From Flexamia atlantica (taxonomy: Eukaryota; Arthropoda; Insecta; Hemiptera; Cicadellidae): a stretch of 64,000 nucleotides of DNA. The translations under genes and the position numbers were made by a program. Each line of letters starts with the position of its first letter. The stretch's first letter is position 1. The notes below the pieces were generated by a model that saw only the letters and a list, made by a program, of their open reading frames with translations, did not search any database and was not told the origin of the DNA. The stretch lies in the NCBI GenBank assembly GCA_035578135.1, contig JAQJVK010000010.1, positions 27,985,471-28,049,470 of the forward strand. The letters run 5' to 3'. Below are positions 10,912 to 23,039 of the stretch, piece after piece.

Positions 10912-13366
10912 CAAGTGGGTGATATTAATATTCACACACTTGACACCAAATCTCACGATAGAAAAATATTTCTTGATTGTCTTAATTCTCACAATTTACT
11001 TGATTTATTAGGACACATTCCCACAAGAATTACTCTCAATTCAGAAAGCTCTATTGACCATGTCATAACTAATTTTAAGAATGTTTGCTCTGCTAATGTA
11101 ATTAATGGTCATATATCAGATCACCTGGGTCAAATACTTGTTTTAAATTGTTTTCAACAAATGCAACCCAATAAAAAATATGTTTATAAAAGGCTGTTTT
11201 CTGAAGAGAACATTCAAATGTTTATTCTTAGCCTACAGAAAGAAACTTGGGATGATATGTTTCAAGCTATTGGGTGTAATAATAAATGGGAGGCTTTTAT
11301 CAACGTACTTACTCGGTATCTTGAATGTAATTTTCCAATCCAAAAAGTGAAATTAAAAAATAGTTAACATGCAAGTCAAACAAAATAACTTTAAATAGTA
11401 AGACAGCCAGACTTAAAGATAATATGGAGAATGTTTATGACCTTTTCAAAACAACTGGTTTAGAGTTTTATAAAAACCAATAAAGAATGTGTAAAAATAA
11501 ATACCGACTTGAAGTGAAGCGATTAAAATTTGAATATTTTAACAATAAAGTGCAAAACTCTGATTGTATTTCAAAAACATGCTGGAAAATGGTTAACGGC
11601 TTCAAGACCGATGGTGCCAAAGTTAGCAATAGTAATATAAGCCTACAAAATAGGTAATAATGTTGAGGAGGACCCTGAAGTTGTATGCAATACGTTTAGT
11701 AATTATTTTGTTGATATAGTTGAAAATGATGTACTAGGCCTATGTACCTCTGTTTCTCATGCCAAACCATCCTATGTAAATAATTCTCAAGACCACAGGT
11801 TAACTGATCTTCCAAAACTCTCAATAAGAGACATTTTTAACTTAATAGATGGCTTGAATTTAAAAAAATCTGCTGGTTTTGACGGCATTTCTTCATTTTT
11901 GCTTAGAAAATGTAAGTTTGTATTGTGTGATCCACTTTTGCACTTAATGAATAGTGTTTTAGAGAGTAACAGCTTTCCAGATGTATTAAAAGTTTCTGTT
12001 GTTAAACCCCTGTTTAAAAAAAAATGATAAAGGTATGGTGCAAAACTATAGGCCTATTGCTCCGACATCAACTTTTAGTAAATTAATAGAAAAATATATT
12101 TTAAGTCAAGTTTATACACACTGTGAGAGATTTAATTTATTAAGTGACTGCCAACACGGTTTCAGAAAGGGTCGGAGTACCATTTCTGCTGCAGCTGAAT
12201 TTATGCACATAGCTTTAGAAAAAATAAATGAAGGAAATCAAGTGGCAGGTGTTTTCTTAGACCTGTCCAAAGCTTTCGACAGGGTAGATCACAAGATTTT
12301 GTTGCACAAATTAAATAAATTAAGAATAGGTGGCAATCTTTGGGAATTATTAAAGTCCTACCTATTTAACCGAAGTCAATACATAGAAATAGAGTATTAT
12401 AATGGAGAATATATCGATAAGAGGCGATCACTAGCTAGGAAAACAAATTTTGGCGTGCCGCAGGGGTCCATATTAGGGCCATTTATGTTTACTGTATATG
12501 TTAATGATTTTAACTTTGGTCTTACAAATAAATGTCACGTAACAATGTATGCCGATGACACTTCTGGGTTATGCTGGGATGTAAACAACGTACTCCTCAC
12601 TGAGAATGTAAAATTGTTTTTGGATCAGGCTAAATTACTGTTTGAAAAAGATAATTTAAGGGTTAATATTGAAAAAAAAACAGAATTAATGGTCATTAGT
12701 CCTAACAGGTTAGTCCGTGAGTTTGAATTAGTTGATAATAATTTAATTCTTAAGGCAAATCCTGTCAAAATAATTTTAGGTCTTCATTTGGATACAAATT
12801 TAACCTAGGAATTTCATATCGACCATGTTTGTAATAAAATCTCTTCCAGCTTATTTTTACTTAGAAGAATTTCCTCTTACATGACTGCAGATGCTTTAAT
12901 AATGATTTATTATGGTTTAATTTACCCTTTTTTGTCTTATGGTTTAGTACTGTGGGGTGGGACATATGAAGTATTGATAAAAAGGATTTTTATTCTTCAA
13001 AAGAAGTCACTGAGAACAATAGCTAAGACACCGCCTAGATCCTCTTGTAAACCTTTATTCAAAAAATACAGAATTTTAACGTTGTATGCAATGTTTATAC
13101 TTCAAACTGTTTTGTTGGTGAAAAATGATGTTAAGTTTACATGTTTAAATTCCGATACCCATAGTTATAATACAAGGTCTAAGAATGATTATCGTATGTT
13201 TTCTAGACGTTTAGAATTTACTGCCAATCGTCCTTATGTAAGGGGAACCAAATTTTACAATCTACTGCCACAAAATATTAAATCACTCACTGGAAATAGT
13301 TTTAAAAATAAATTAAAAGACTGGCTTATTGATATTGCACCTTACCATTTTAATGATATCCAATAA
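10912..13366 (+). pseudogene. Non-LTR retrotransposon: endonuclease end, RT and C-terminal domain
   Basis: Jockey/CR1-group element, 5'-truncated. 10915-11367 encodes the endonuclease end: GDINIHTLDTK, SSIDHVITN and NGHISDHLG (the catalytic S-D-H). After a frame change, 11364-11650 is linker. About 11,645-12,005 starts the RT (LKKSAGFDGISSFLLRKC). 12,010-12,808 has NYRPIAPTSTFSKLIEKYI, CQHGFRKGRST, LDLSKAFDRVDHKIL (motif A), FGVPQGSILGPFMFTVYVND (motif B) and MYADDTSG (motif C). 12,809-13,366 is the C-terminal region (YGLVLWGGTYE, KKSLRTIAKTPP, CKPLFKKYRILTLY). Defects: frame shifts near 11,362 and 11,645, one extra A in the A-run near 12,010, and one TAG at 12,806. All catalytic RT residues remain. 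The 3' UTR is missing: the next element starts within 25 bp. Confidence 0.9.
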
Positions 13367-13390
13367 TTTGTTTTGAAGGCTGTTTGTTCT

Positions 13391-14452
13391 ACACGTTTCA
13401 ACAAACTGAAACCATGGATTACTCACGGTCTTATCTGTTCCATTCGTAAACGAGACAAAGTTAGTAAATTGGTAAAAAACAACCTTTTAATATTAATTTA
13501 AAAAATTATTTTATCAGGTACAGGAATTATTTAAACTTCTTAATTAAAACTGTAAAAAGGGATTATTATAGACAAAAAATAAATTCCAATCATAATGACC
13601 CTAAAAAATTCTGGCAGACCGTAAACGAACTCGCTGGACGAGGTACAAAAAAAGACTCTTTTCCACTTGAAAAATTTGTAGCCAATCGACCCTATGTACT
13701 AGACGATGATATAAAAAAAGTGGTTGGCGATGAGTTCAACGACTATTTTACGAAAGTAGGGTACAATCTGGCACGACTGATAGACTCCTCAGGACCAAAA
13801 ATTGTCAATGACAGCGACTATGCACTGGATTCCACGTTCACATTACGCACTATCACCGAGACAGATCTACTGAAATATATGACTAATTTACGTGGTTACT
13901 CAGCTCCTGGTTATGATTGCGTTTCCGCTGCTCTACTTAAAGAACATTTTTTACTTTTCTCTAGGCCACTACTTCACATTATTAACATGAGCCTCCGTTT
14001 GGGTGAGCTTCCAGATGCCTTCAAGATAGCCAAAGTTGTGCCGTTATACAAGGCTAACGATGTTACCTGTATGTCTAATTTTCGGCCAATATCACTCTTG
14101 AGCGTGTTCCCCAAGATCATCGAGAAAGTTGTCAAAGATCAGTTATCTAAATATCTCGAAGAAAATAATATTTTAACAGACCAACAGTACGGATTTAGGA
14201 AATCAAAAAATATCAACGATGCTTTATTTGATCTAAATTATCATATAAATAATGTAATAAGCAATAATGAAAAATCTTTGTTAGTTTTTTGGACTTAGCT
14301 AAAGCTTTTGATACAGTGGACAGGTCAAAATTACTAAAAAAACTAGAATTAATAGGCATTCGAGGCACTTCTTTAAATTGGTTCAAATCATATTTCACGA
14401 ACCGTAAGCAATTTGTCTCCATCAACGGAAAATTTAGTAACCTCAACACAAT
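13391..14452 (+). pseudogene. Non-LTR retrotransposon RT, 5' part (split gene)
   Basis: A different Jockey/CR1-group family from its left neighbour. It starts in the linker (LKPWITHGLICSIRKRDK), continues through KKFWQTVNELAG and FNDYFTKVGYN, and reaches the RT: NLRGYSAPGYDCVSAALLK, FRPISLLSVFPKIIEKVV, DQQYGFRKSKN. After a one-base loss in a T-run near 14,285 it gives LDLAKAFDTVDRSKLL (motif A) and NWFKSYFTNRKQFVSI. The frame stops abruptly at 14,452 where the 1247-bp element is inserted and resumes at 15,700. Confidence 0.9.
14450..14452. repeat. Target-site duplication AAT (left)
   Basis: AAT directly precedes the GGGT terminus of the inserted element and recurs at 15700-15702 after its ACCC end. 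Joining the flanks with one AAT restores the RT reading frame (...LNT-IDYGVIQG...). Confidence 0.85.
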
Positions 14453-15699
14453 GGGTAGAGTGAATAAAAGCTAGCACTTGCTAAGACTAAGGTTTTTCTT
14501 AGCATTTGCTAGGCTTCAGGTGAATAAAGCCTCTTAGTTAGAACTAAGGCTAGTTCTTGCTAGAGTGGTACAGAATCCTTAGCAGTTGCTGAGTAATGCA
14601 AGTGAATAAAACGCTGCGACTAGCCCTAGCAATTGCTAAGAAAAAGTCTAGTCTGGTATCGCACGAGCTAACTTTGGGTTGTTGGTGAGGAAGCGTTCAT
14701 CCATGGTGGAATTTATTAATGTGGGGTTATGAATGGGGCCACTAAATGAACTTAATATGTGTCTAAAAATTCTCGGGTTTTCTTTAGGGAACAGAGAGTA
14801 GTTTTTAACTGTAATACTTGTATCAAGGACTCCAAGTACAATTACTCAGAGACGGAAACATTTATTTTAATTAGACAAATGCGTACAGCCCGCTCCCTTA
14901 CCCACCAATACTATAGAACACAGAAGTATAAAGCCAAAAACAGCCAAATCTTATGAGAAAAAAACATAAACCTGACATCCATCAACCCTATACCTGAATA
15001 AACGGTCTCAGTGAGAAAATCTCAAGAAAATTATGTCTATTTTTATAACATTTTCCCTAACAGTACGAATATAAAGAACATGGCTGAACAGCTGATACAT
15101 GTGTTTTGATTTCATAATTTTATTTTGTTATCTTTTGCCCAGTGACACGTGGGACACCATCAGCTAGTATCTATCAACATACATGCATGCTTCAAACTTT
15201 CTCACAACATACACACAAATTCGTTCACGCACCCATTATATAACCAATGATACAACCCCCAATCATGTGCACTCACACTCGAAACACTCTCACACTAACG
15301 GGTTTGTATATACACAGTACACACCTGCATGCACACATTCAAACTCAAGTTTCTTTTATTATTTTATTTATTTTTATATACGGACGAAAGGAAGGATAAG
15401 GAAAGATATTTATTTACAAATTCTGATTGACTCATCTTTACTTAGTTAATTTTCAAAACTTCACATGCACTAGAACACTACGACTGACGGCGGTGACAGG
15501 ATGAGCGCATGGACAGGTGAAAACTTGAGACTAGGTCTTGCTAACCTTAGTTCTTACTAGACTTAGCATTTGCTAAGCGTAGTATGTGCTAGAGTGGTAC
15601 AGGATCGCCTAGCTCTTGCTAAGTAAACTTTATTCACATCGTTTGGAGCAAGAGCTAAGACTGTAGGGGTTAGTTGCTAGGTTTTTATTCACTTCACCC
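14453..15699. mobile_element. 1247-bp TIR element with CTAGCA/CTTGCTA subterminal repeats
   Basis: Ends are GGGTAGAGTGAATAAAA and the reverse complement of GGGTGAAGTGAATAAAA (15 of 17 match). Both ends carry several copies of a CTTAGCA/TTGCTAAG word, and a GCTAGAGTGGTACAG(A/G)ATC phrase occurs near both ends in the same direction. A 3-bp duplication (AAT) flanks it. The interior has no transposase; it includes a CA-rich segment (15180-15340). The 3-bp duplication and GG(G) ends recall PIF/Harbinger-type MITEs, but their usual target is TWA, so the superfamily is left open. Confidence 0.88.
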
Positions 15700-15905
15700 A
15701 ATTGACTACGGAGTTATTCAAGGTAGCAATTTAGGCCCGCTCTTGTTTTTAATCTACATAAATAATATTAGTAAAGTCAATGTTTCCTGTAAAATATTTC
15801 TTTTTGCCGATGATAGCGCACTTTTTTTCATAGTAAGACGTGGGATGATCTTTTCCAAATTGCCACCAATGACATCATGATTATTAAGAAATGGTTTATT
15901 AGTAT
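15700..15905 (+). pseudogene. Non-LTR retrotransposon RT, 3' part (split gene)
   Basis: Continuation of 13391-14452 after the insertion: IDYGVIQGSNLGPLLFLIYI (motif B) and LFADDSALFF (motif C, FADD). A frame change near 15,835 leads to TWDDLFQIATNDIMIIKKWF, then the coding sequence ends at a G-rich tract. The thumb and C-terminal region are absent. Confidence 0.88.
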
Positions 15906-15919
15906 TTTTAATATTTTCC

Positions 15920-15967
15920 GGGGGGTGGGGGGAGGGTGGGGAGAGGGAAGGGGGAGAGGGGGGAGGG
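15920..15967 (+). repeat. G-rich tract, quadruplex-prone
   Basis: About 48 bases that are almost entirely G on the plus strand, with at least eight runs of three or more G separated by single T, A or AGA. It lies exactly where the RT gene breaks off. Confidence 0.8.
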
Positions 15968-16139
15968 TTCGTCCGTCTGTACTTGAAATGTATCGAGTGG
16001 CAATCAATTAATACATAAATATGAATAAATAAATAAAGGCGGGAGCAAACTAAGCAAAACCAGACTCATCATCACGCACAGGTTTAAACGTTTGTGATGA
16101 TTAGTTTCAAATAATTTTAAACAGCCTCGTTGTACTAAT

Positions 16140-16725
16140 GTATAATTTATGAGAAATAAAGATGTTTTGATTTGATTGGTTTTTATTACTCTTAAGCTGC
16201 ATAAGTCTTAGGCCTGGTTCTTAGTTTTCCATTTTTTCAATTAACTACAATTTCAATTTTCCACAAAAAAAGTTATGAGTTTTGCACTTAAGTATATTTT
16301 ATTTTGACTACACTATGTATATGACTCATTGTATATTGTATGACAAATTGTAAAAATTGTACTGACTATGTCTATGCTATTCTTGTAATAGTTCTGGGCA
16401 ATAAAGAATTTGAATTTGAAGTCAGAGTTAGGAATGGACACTTGCAATAAAAAGTAAAAGCCATTCTAATTTAAAAGGAATAAAAGGGCGGCAAGGAGTC
16501 GGCCTACTTGTCCAATAATGATGTTTTGTAGTAGGATTTTTTATTTGATTTTTGATTATTTTATTGTATTTTTTACATCTGATTTATATGCTTTGTAGCT
16601 TAATGATGTTATGTTCGCGCTATTGTATGTAGTTCCACTGGCCTACAAGGACTGTGGATGGACAGAAAAAAATCGATGGTGGGCTAAAACGTAAGTCTAT
16701 GCAATAAAGGATTCTTTATTCAACT
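16140..16725 (+). repeat. Three successive retroelement 3' tails
   Basis: Three polyadenylation-like ends occur in a row: AATAAAGATGTTTTGATTTG at 16155, AATAAAGAATTTGAATTTGA at 16400 and AATAAAGGATTCTTTATTCA at 16703. Each has the AATAAA plus short-repeat tail that closes many Jockey/CR1-group elements. Between them lie 220-300 bp with no coding motif, which I read as 5'-truncated 3' UTR-only insertions. Confidence 0.55.
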
Positions 16726-19700
16726 CAAGGTTATCTCTTTACGTGTATTTTATAAATTGGACAGAAGGACATAAAACCAGGTCCCCGGTCATAGTTATAA
16801 AATTGCATCGTGTCAGCTAAAACTATGACCTAGCACTAAGAATGGCACAGGACGATAAAAAATGTGCAGGTTAACATACAGACTTTAAGGCAATATGTTA
16901 AGGTCCATCCTTTATGTAGATGAGGCCCAAGAAATTCAAGCCCCTAGTAAATGTAAGTCTCTAAAAGCTTCACAAACATTACATTACTAATGCTTTTCAC
17001 CGTCGTTTATTCTGAATGCTTAACCACTTTCTGCCTTAAATAATATATTTTACATGCGATATGATTTGGTTAGGGCCCAAGCGAGTCGCAACAATGGGAT
17101 GGATATTGCCTCCGTTATTATGAAGACACAATATTATAAAACCTACATAGGCGTCGCAACGGTGGCGGGGCACGGGGGGCACGAGCCCCTCCAACATAAA
17201 AAAAGTTAATTTTTGTAGCCGCCGACCAACATTAACAATCCAAATAAAATTTATTTTCTACTATTCTCTAAAGTAGTTTCTCTACTCAAAAGTAATTTAA
17301 ACCAATTTTTTTTAAGTTAGAAGTTTATTTTTACCATATTAATCGTTCTCATTCATTTTATTTTTATATTTAATCGTTATTACATTCATTTGATATGAGA
17401 TTAATCATTTAGCTAAACATCGGGCGGCATCGTGAGGCCAGAAACATCTCCAAGTTTGAGTGCTGGCCTAGGAAAGGTGGTACACACTAATGCCTGTAGA
17501 GAAGGAGTGAAGAATAATAGTACTATAATAAGTCAGGTTGTCTATGTCAAATATGTAATCAGGACAAAAAATAACCTTGACTTTTCATATGAAGCATATC
17601 ACTGACACCTCCATTGAGGCTATATAGAGCTTGAGACACCCAATAGGCTAATAGAGCTAGCTTGGAACCGGAAATGATGCCACAAGCTTTGGTTCCAATC
17701 CAAGGGCCTTGTGGGAGTTAGGCAAACTAAGTACAATAATATTATTACTCTATTCGCTTCTAATCTACAAACCTTGTAAGTATACATACAACTCTGGGAA
17801 AACGTCTTAATCTAACCCAAATTGCATCAGATTACTCAATTATTAATCTGACGACTTATTGTTTAGTATTGCAACTGTTTGAAATAAAACTAACGCCTAT
17901 CGTCTGATATAATTATACGTTTACTTTTTCACATGAACAAGATACAAACAATCTCAATCAAACAACGAAAACCCATTGTAGGGGAGAAGGTTCTTCCAGC
18001 ATATGAGTGTAATGTGTGCTTCACATGACGAAAAATGATTAAATTAATGACGCATATTAATGACAAGAAGGACGCATATTGACTATAATATTTACTTCCA
18101 CATTTCGAAATGTGAAGTTTTCTATTTAACGGATATCAGTAATAAGACGATCATTACAAAAAATAAAAAAATGAAGTAATATTCTAATACTAAATGGGTT
18201 CTATTAATCAACCTTTTAATGAACTAATTATTGTCAGGAGCTCCATGTGTGAAAATAATATAATAATCATCGATTGGTTTCAAACCAACCATATCTCTCT
18301 GATGGGACATTATTATTATGGACGCAGAAAACCCTAACATCATCAATTCAGAAGTCCCTTATGAATATTATATAATTTATATTCATGAATATATTATTGA
18401 TGTTACTTGATAAGTGGGCTGCTTATGCATGTTGTACGTGATATAAAGTAGTACTGTAACAAGTTAAAAGTTGTTTATTAATTTTGTTCATATAAGACAT
18501 AAACTTCAGATTAGTCTTAATACTTTTCTTAAGCCCCAATTCACACAACATTTAACTATTGTGAAGAAAAAAGGTCTTATATAAGACTACTTTTGGAGGA
18601 CCACATTCGTTTCTATATATGTTTTGGAGAGGAAAATCCCAAAATCCAACCCACATAGTCCGAGATGCGCTTGTATAATTTACCTCGTGTTTGTGAGAAG
18701 GATAATGGTTTTACATAAAAAATCAACTAAACATGTTATTGTTGCATTATAAACATTTCTTAATTTTTGTATACCGTTGAAAATAATGGTATGTATGTAT
18801 CAATAGATACTATTGTAATTAGGTAGGATACACAGACCTACAGTGGTCTTGGTGCCAAGAGTTTTATAGCTGAATCTGAGTATAATTGGTGCGCTGAATC
18901 CAAATTTGGCATTACTTTTCCTCTATCAGCTCTAGTTTTTGAGATATGTAAATGGCTGACTTGCCTCTTTAGTCATAATTACTCAAATACATATGCAGGT
19001 TAATAGCAGGTGACAAAACAAGGATATTAAAATTCTCGACATTAAACATTTTAAATAAATTAAAACCATAAAAATACACACTATTTAAATACTCACTTCG
19101 TTACTAAGGTTAATATTAGGGTATTTTTCAAGAGAAACCAATTACATTTCAAATATACTCTATTTCACACTTCGGAAGCTTCTTTTGCGTGATTTTCTTA
19201 AATGTTTCTTCGTACAATCTCGTTTTAGGTTCCAACGGTATTCTCCCATCATGTGGGTCTTCCTTGGTATGGGTCCTCCGTAGTTTTTATATCTTGATTA
19301 ACTCGTTCACCTTGCTCTTCATATATATCATTAACATTCAGTAAAAGATCGGCACTTAAAATATCTAAAATTGAAAAGTTTTTCCGGTAAATTGTTTTTT
19401 GTTTGAAAAATTGTTTGCTCGTAACTAAAAATAGAAAACAGTTACACCTATTAAAATTCAAAATATTGTATTATAATATAAAATACTTTAAATTATTAAC
19501 TACTGTAACACAATCTGTCAGTAATTCCTCTTTATATCGTGTGAATGAGATGAAACAGTGTGTCGCAGTACATAAAGAAGATTTTTTTATAGTTTTTGTT
19601 TGTTTTTAGGTCTCCAGTCTCCAAATACGTTTAAAACGTATTTTTCAACCCTCTAAAAAAACATAGTATATGCGCCTGACTGTTGTGGAATAAAGGGTTT

Positions 19701-20583
19701 GTGTAAAAATGTACATGTCTGTAGGAACATTTGATTGAAGGACATAAGTTGGACGTGATAGTTAAGAATGGAGCACAATTTACTTTAATAAACCATTTTT
19801 GAAATACACAAGAGGTGTATATCAACTAATGATAGAATTTAGATTTTTAGGAGGCTCTGTACTCTGGCCTAAGTTAACCTTAAGGCGAGAAAGATAATTG
19901 TATGTCTGAACTACATGTTGTTAACCTGTATTGATAATAAAATAAAGTAAATTCAAATATTTGACCAAATGGATTAAAGCTAAGTAAAATGTAATTGTTC
20001 GATTATTAATTACATTTTAGCCTGATAGCCCAAGACTATCAAAACTTTTCGATCTGAAGTCCCCAGATGCTAAAACCACCATTCGCGTGTAAATATCGCA
20101 TATCTAATACTCTGTCACAATGTCATGTCTTTTTTGAAATACAATATCATTTATATTCATGAATATATTATTGATGAAACTTGATAAGCGGGCTGTTTTT
20201 GTCATTTACCGCAAGCTGATTGGAAACTCGCCAATGATGCAGGAATGCTCTGTGACAGGAAATGATATTTTTTTCCGCATTTACGTACATTGGGATTGCA
20301 ATAATTGTCTGAACTGCCCTAATTAATTAATAAACATTTGTACAAGGCCAATTTCACCAAAATGAATTAATTGTAATCCCATATACGAGTAATAGAATGT
20401 TATAGTTTTATGTTGAACATTAAAGGAAAATTACCTTATTTTAAAACACACTTCATCTGCATAATGTATTAAAGTAGTACAGAAATAAACATGCATTTGC
20501 AGCATGATGGAGTCAATACATGGTTACGTAAGGAAGCCCTACACCGAACATCGTTTTTCTATCGCCTCTCTTTTTATATTTCA
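16726..20583. other. AT-rich stretch, no gene; one repeated 65-bp segment
   Basis: No supported coding sequence. A segment at about 18358-18425 (TATATTCATGAATATATTAT, then ACTTGATAAG.GGGCTG) recurs in the same direction at 20147-20205 with a few changes. A GC-rich scrap at 17159-17213 (GGCGGGGCACGGGGGGCAC) stands out from the AT-rich background but has no defined ends. Confidence 0.5.
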
Positions 20584-21393
20584 TCTATATACATATAAGC
20601 CAAAGCCCATTGGCTGACTGACTGACTGACTGACTGACTGATCACAGTTTCTCAAAAACTATAAGGCTTAGAGCCATGAAACTTGGCACAAATATTCTTT
20701 ACAGGCTCTAGATGCGAACTAAGAAAGGATTTTGCAATATTTCCACGCAAAATCCTTAAATATGATATATTGAAAAAAATCAAAATGGCGGCCATTTTTA
20801 GCTTTCAAATCTTACTATCTCAAAAACTACAACACTTTGGGGTATGAAACTTGGCACAGTTATTCTTCATATGCTTTAGATACAAAAAAAGAAAGGTTTT
20901 AAAAATGGTTTTTCCTCAGACGGCTAAAATAGAGTATTTAAAAAATCTAAATGGTGGCCATTTCAGTTTTTAAAACTATAAATGGAGTACTGTAGAATAT
21001 TTTCAGGTAATAGAAAAGGTACGAGAAAGAATAAAATGTAAACATTTATTAAAAGAATTTTTTTGGGGAAGTAGGTTTTTGGCCAAGACATTTTCCATCT
21101 ACTTTTTCTTACAGTTTTCGGTTTATTTTTAAAAACGTGCTAAATTCAGATTTATATTTAGTCGAAATCTATTTTTTATTTTTATATTTAGCGTCTATTT
21201 TCTCTTACGTTTTGGGTTATCCACGTTCTCTGTGTATTGGGAAATAGGGGGAAGCTGATTAATACCATTTTTTAATCGTGAGGGAAACATTTTTAAAGGA
21301 AACGTTACACCTTCTCATTCGCATCTAGGGTTGAATTAATAGCTGCACTTTAAGGGTGCAGGCAAGCCCATGGCCCAAATAAATCAGCGCATT
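20584..21393 (+). mobile_element. Helitron-like non-autonomous element, running into assembly gap
   Basis: Begins A|TCTATATACATATAAGCC (Helitrons start with TC after host A), then a (GACT)n run at 20612-20642, then two internal cycles of CTCAAAAACTA...ATGAAACTTGGCAC, each followed by a GGCGGCCATTT-type block. The right part (21241-21330) is the reverse complement of 9990-10080 in the other copy. The expected hairpin and CTAG end is degraded or lost in the gap at 21394. Confidence 0.5.
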
Positions 21394-21493
21394 NNNNNNN
21401 NNNNNNNNNNNNNNNNNNNNNNNNNNNNNNNNNNNNNNNNNNNNNNNNNNNNNNNNNNNNNNNNNNNNNNNNNNNNNNNNNNNNNNNNNNNNN
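21394..21493. other. Assembly gap (100 N)
   Basis: Exactly 100 N characters, the common placeholder for a gap of unknown size. Two apparent open frames across it are artefacts. Confidence 0.98.
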
Positions 21494-21629
21494 CACATAT
21501 TCAGGGAACAGCAAAGTAACGAAGTTGCCCAAAATTTCAAACATGTATATTTTCATAAAATTTATCCGCAAACCCTTGCGAGTCACATTGTTGTGGTTAT
21601 AAAAGTCTGTGACTTTGGAATGATGTCAT

Positions 21630-21805
21630 ACAAGAGTAACGGTTAGGCCCTGTGTTTATCAATGTCTGCATTATTGCCTTACACATTTTGCATCGCTCTT
21701 GTGCAAAAAAGGTGTCGAGCGTTCAGCAAACTCGATACTCGGCTAATAGCTGAGAGAGCTTCTATCCGCCAAGAAAGGTCTAACTCCATTGCCGTCCTCA
21801 GCATT
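21630..21805. repeat. Repeat shared in inverted orientation with 52.80-52.99 kb
   Basis: This stretch (CTGTGTTTATCAATGTCTGC through CTTCTATCCGCCAAGAAAGG) is the reverse complement of about 52845-52985 with modest divergence. The 52.8-kb copy continues without the 1150-bp insertion found here. Confidence 0.8.
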
Positions 21806-21836
21806 GAACACTAGTATGACTTCAAGCTAGATTTTT

Positions 21837-22986
21837 GCGTGTGTCTCTTTTGCTCCACGGTTAAGGGTCAATTTGGAAACATCGCTTTTGCTCCACGGGT
21901 CAGCAGGCAGATTTCAGAGCCGCCCAAAACATCGCTTTTGCTCCACGAGAGAGGGGCCTGCGCTTCCTCTCCCGCAAATTCACTCTTTCGCTCACCTCCG
22001 AGCTCCAAGTTCTTTCTTGAATACTGCCATCCAAACGTAATATACAACTTTGATTTTTTTCGTAGACGAAAATATTTATGATGGAAAAAATGTTATACTA
22101 CTTCAATTGTAACAGTTACAACAAGTAAACAATATTGTTTAAAAATAATAGCTTACAAAATAAAATAGTATTATTATGTCTTATCCAACTTTAATTTATT
22201 TTAAACTATAGATCACGATTAGAGACAGGGAAGCCTTTTATAACAGAAGATCAAGCTTTTAGGCATGAGATTCAAGGTCACTAGATTTATTAAAACGTAT
22301 CGTTTTTGCAGATTATCGTTATCGCTTCTTTTTTAAATAAACCATTTAGCTTAAAACAATAATGTGACCTTGTACCTTCAATATATTTCAATTTTACTTT
22401 CTATGGGTACCAGTATTGGTCCCAAAACAGCTTTATTAATATTAAACAGAGTAACAGCAGATCGAGAAAGAAGACAATTATGCTAAGCTTGAATTTAGTG
22501 CTGTAATTAGGTTATTTAAATAGTGTCTGATGCCCGTCGAAAATATACTCTTACGGCTCAAATGTGCTTGTCTGCTCCACGCTCATGCCTGAAATCTTTA
22601 TATTGTGTAAAAGGCTTCTCTGTTTCTAACAGTGAAATATTGTAAATAAATGAAATGTGGATAAGTATTAAATAATGACACATTTTATTATGTGATCTAT
22701 TTTTTTTTCCTAAAATCTCTTACAGTTGAAGAAGTTAAACATTCTTTCGAATATCAATATTATCAATTAGGCAAAAAAGGAAAGTTAGTATTACGTTTAA
22801 ATGACATTTTTCAAGTAAGAACCTGGAGGTGAGCGAAAGAGAGAATGTGGGGGAGAGGGAGCGCAAGCCCCTCTCCCGTGGAGCAAAAGCGATGTTTTGG
22901 GCGGTTCTGAAGTCTACCTGCCGACCCGTGGAGCAAAAGCGATGTTTCCAAAATGACCCTTAACCGTGGAGCAAAAGCGATGCAGC
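21837..22986. mobile_element. 1150-bp long-TIR element with repeated TTTTGCTCCACGG motif
   Basis: The left 180-200 bp (21840-22020) and the reverse complement of 22800-22986 match closely over most of their length. Each arm carries three copies of a TTTTGCTCCACG motif, in most cases preceded by CATCGC or TCTC. Flanks are AGATTTTT (left) and CGATTTTT (right), an 8-bp duplication with one mismatch. The related locus at 52.8 kb has a single CGATTTTTT and no element, an empty-site match. The AT-rich centre holds no transposase. An 8-bp duplication would fit hAT, but the ends lack the usual CAG start, so I leave the class open. Confidence 0.8.
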
Positions 22987-23039
22987 CGATTTTTTATGGT
23001 TCGTTGAGAATTTTCCCTTTAAAAGGAAATAAATCAATA

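Noticed and set aside
21325..21586. Two minus-strand frames spanning unknown residues
   Set aside because: They cross the 100-N assembly gap.
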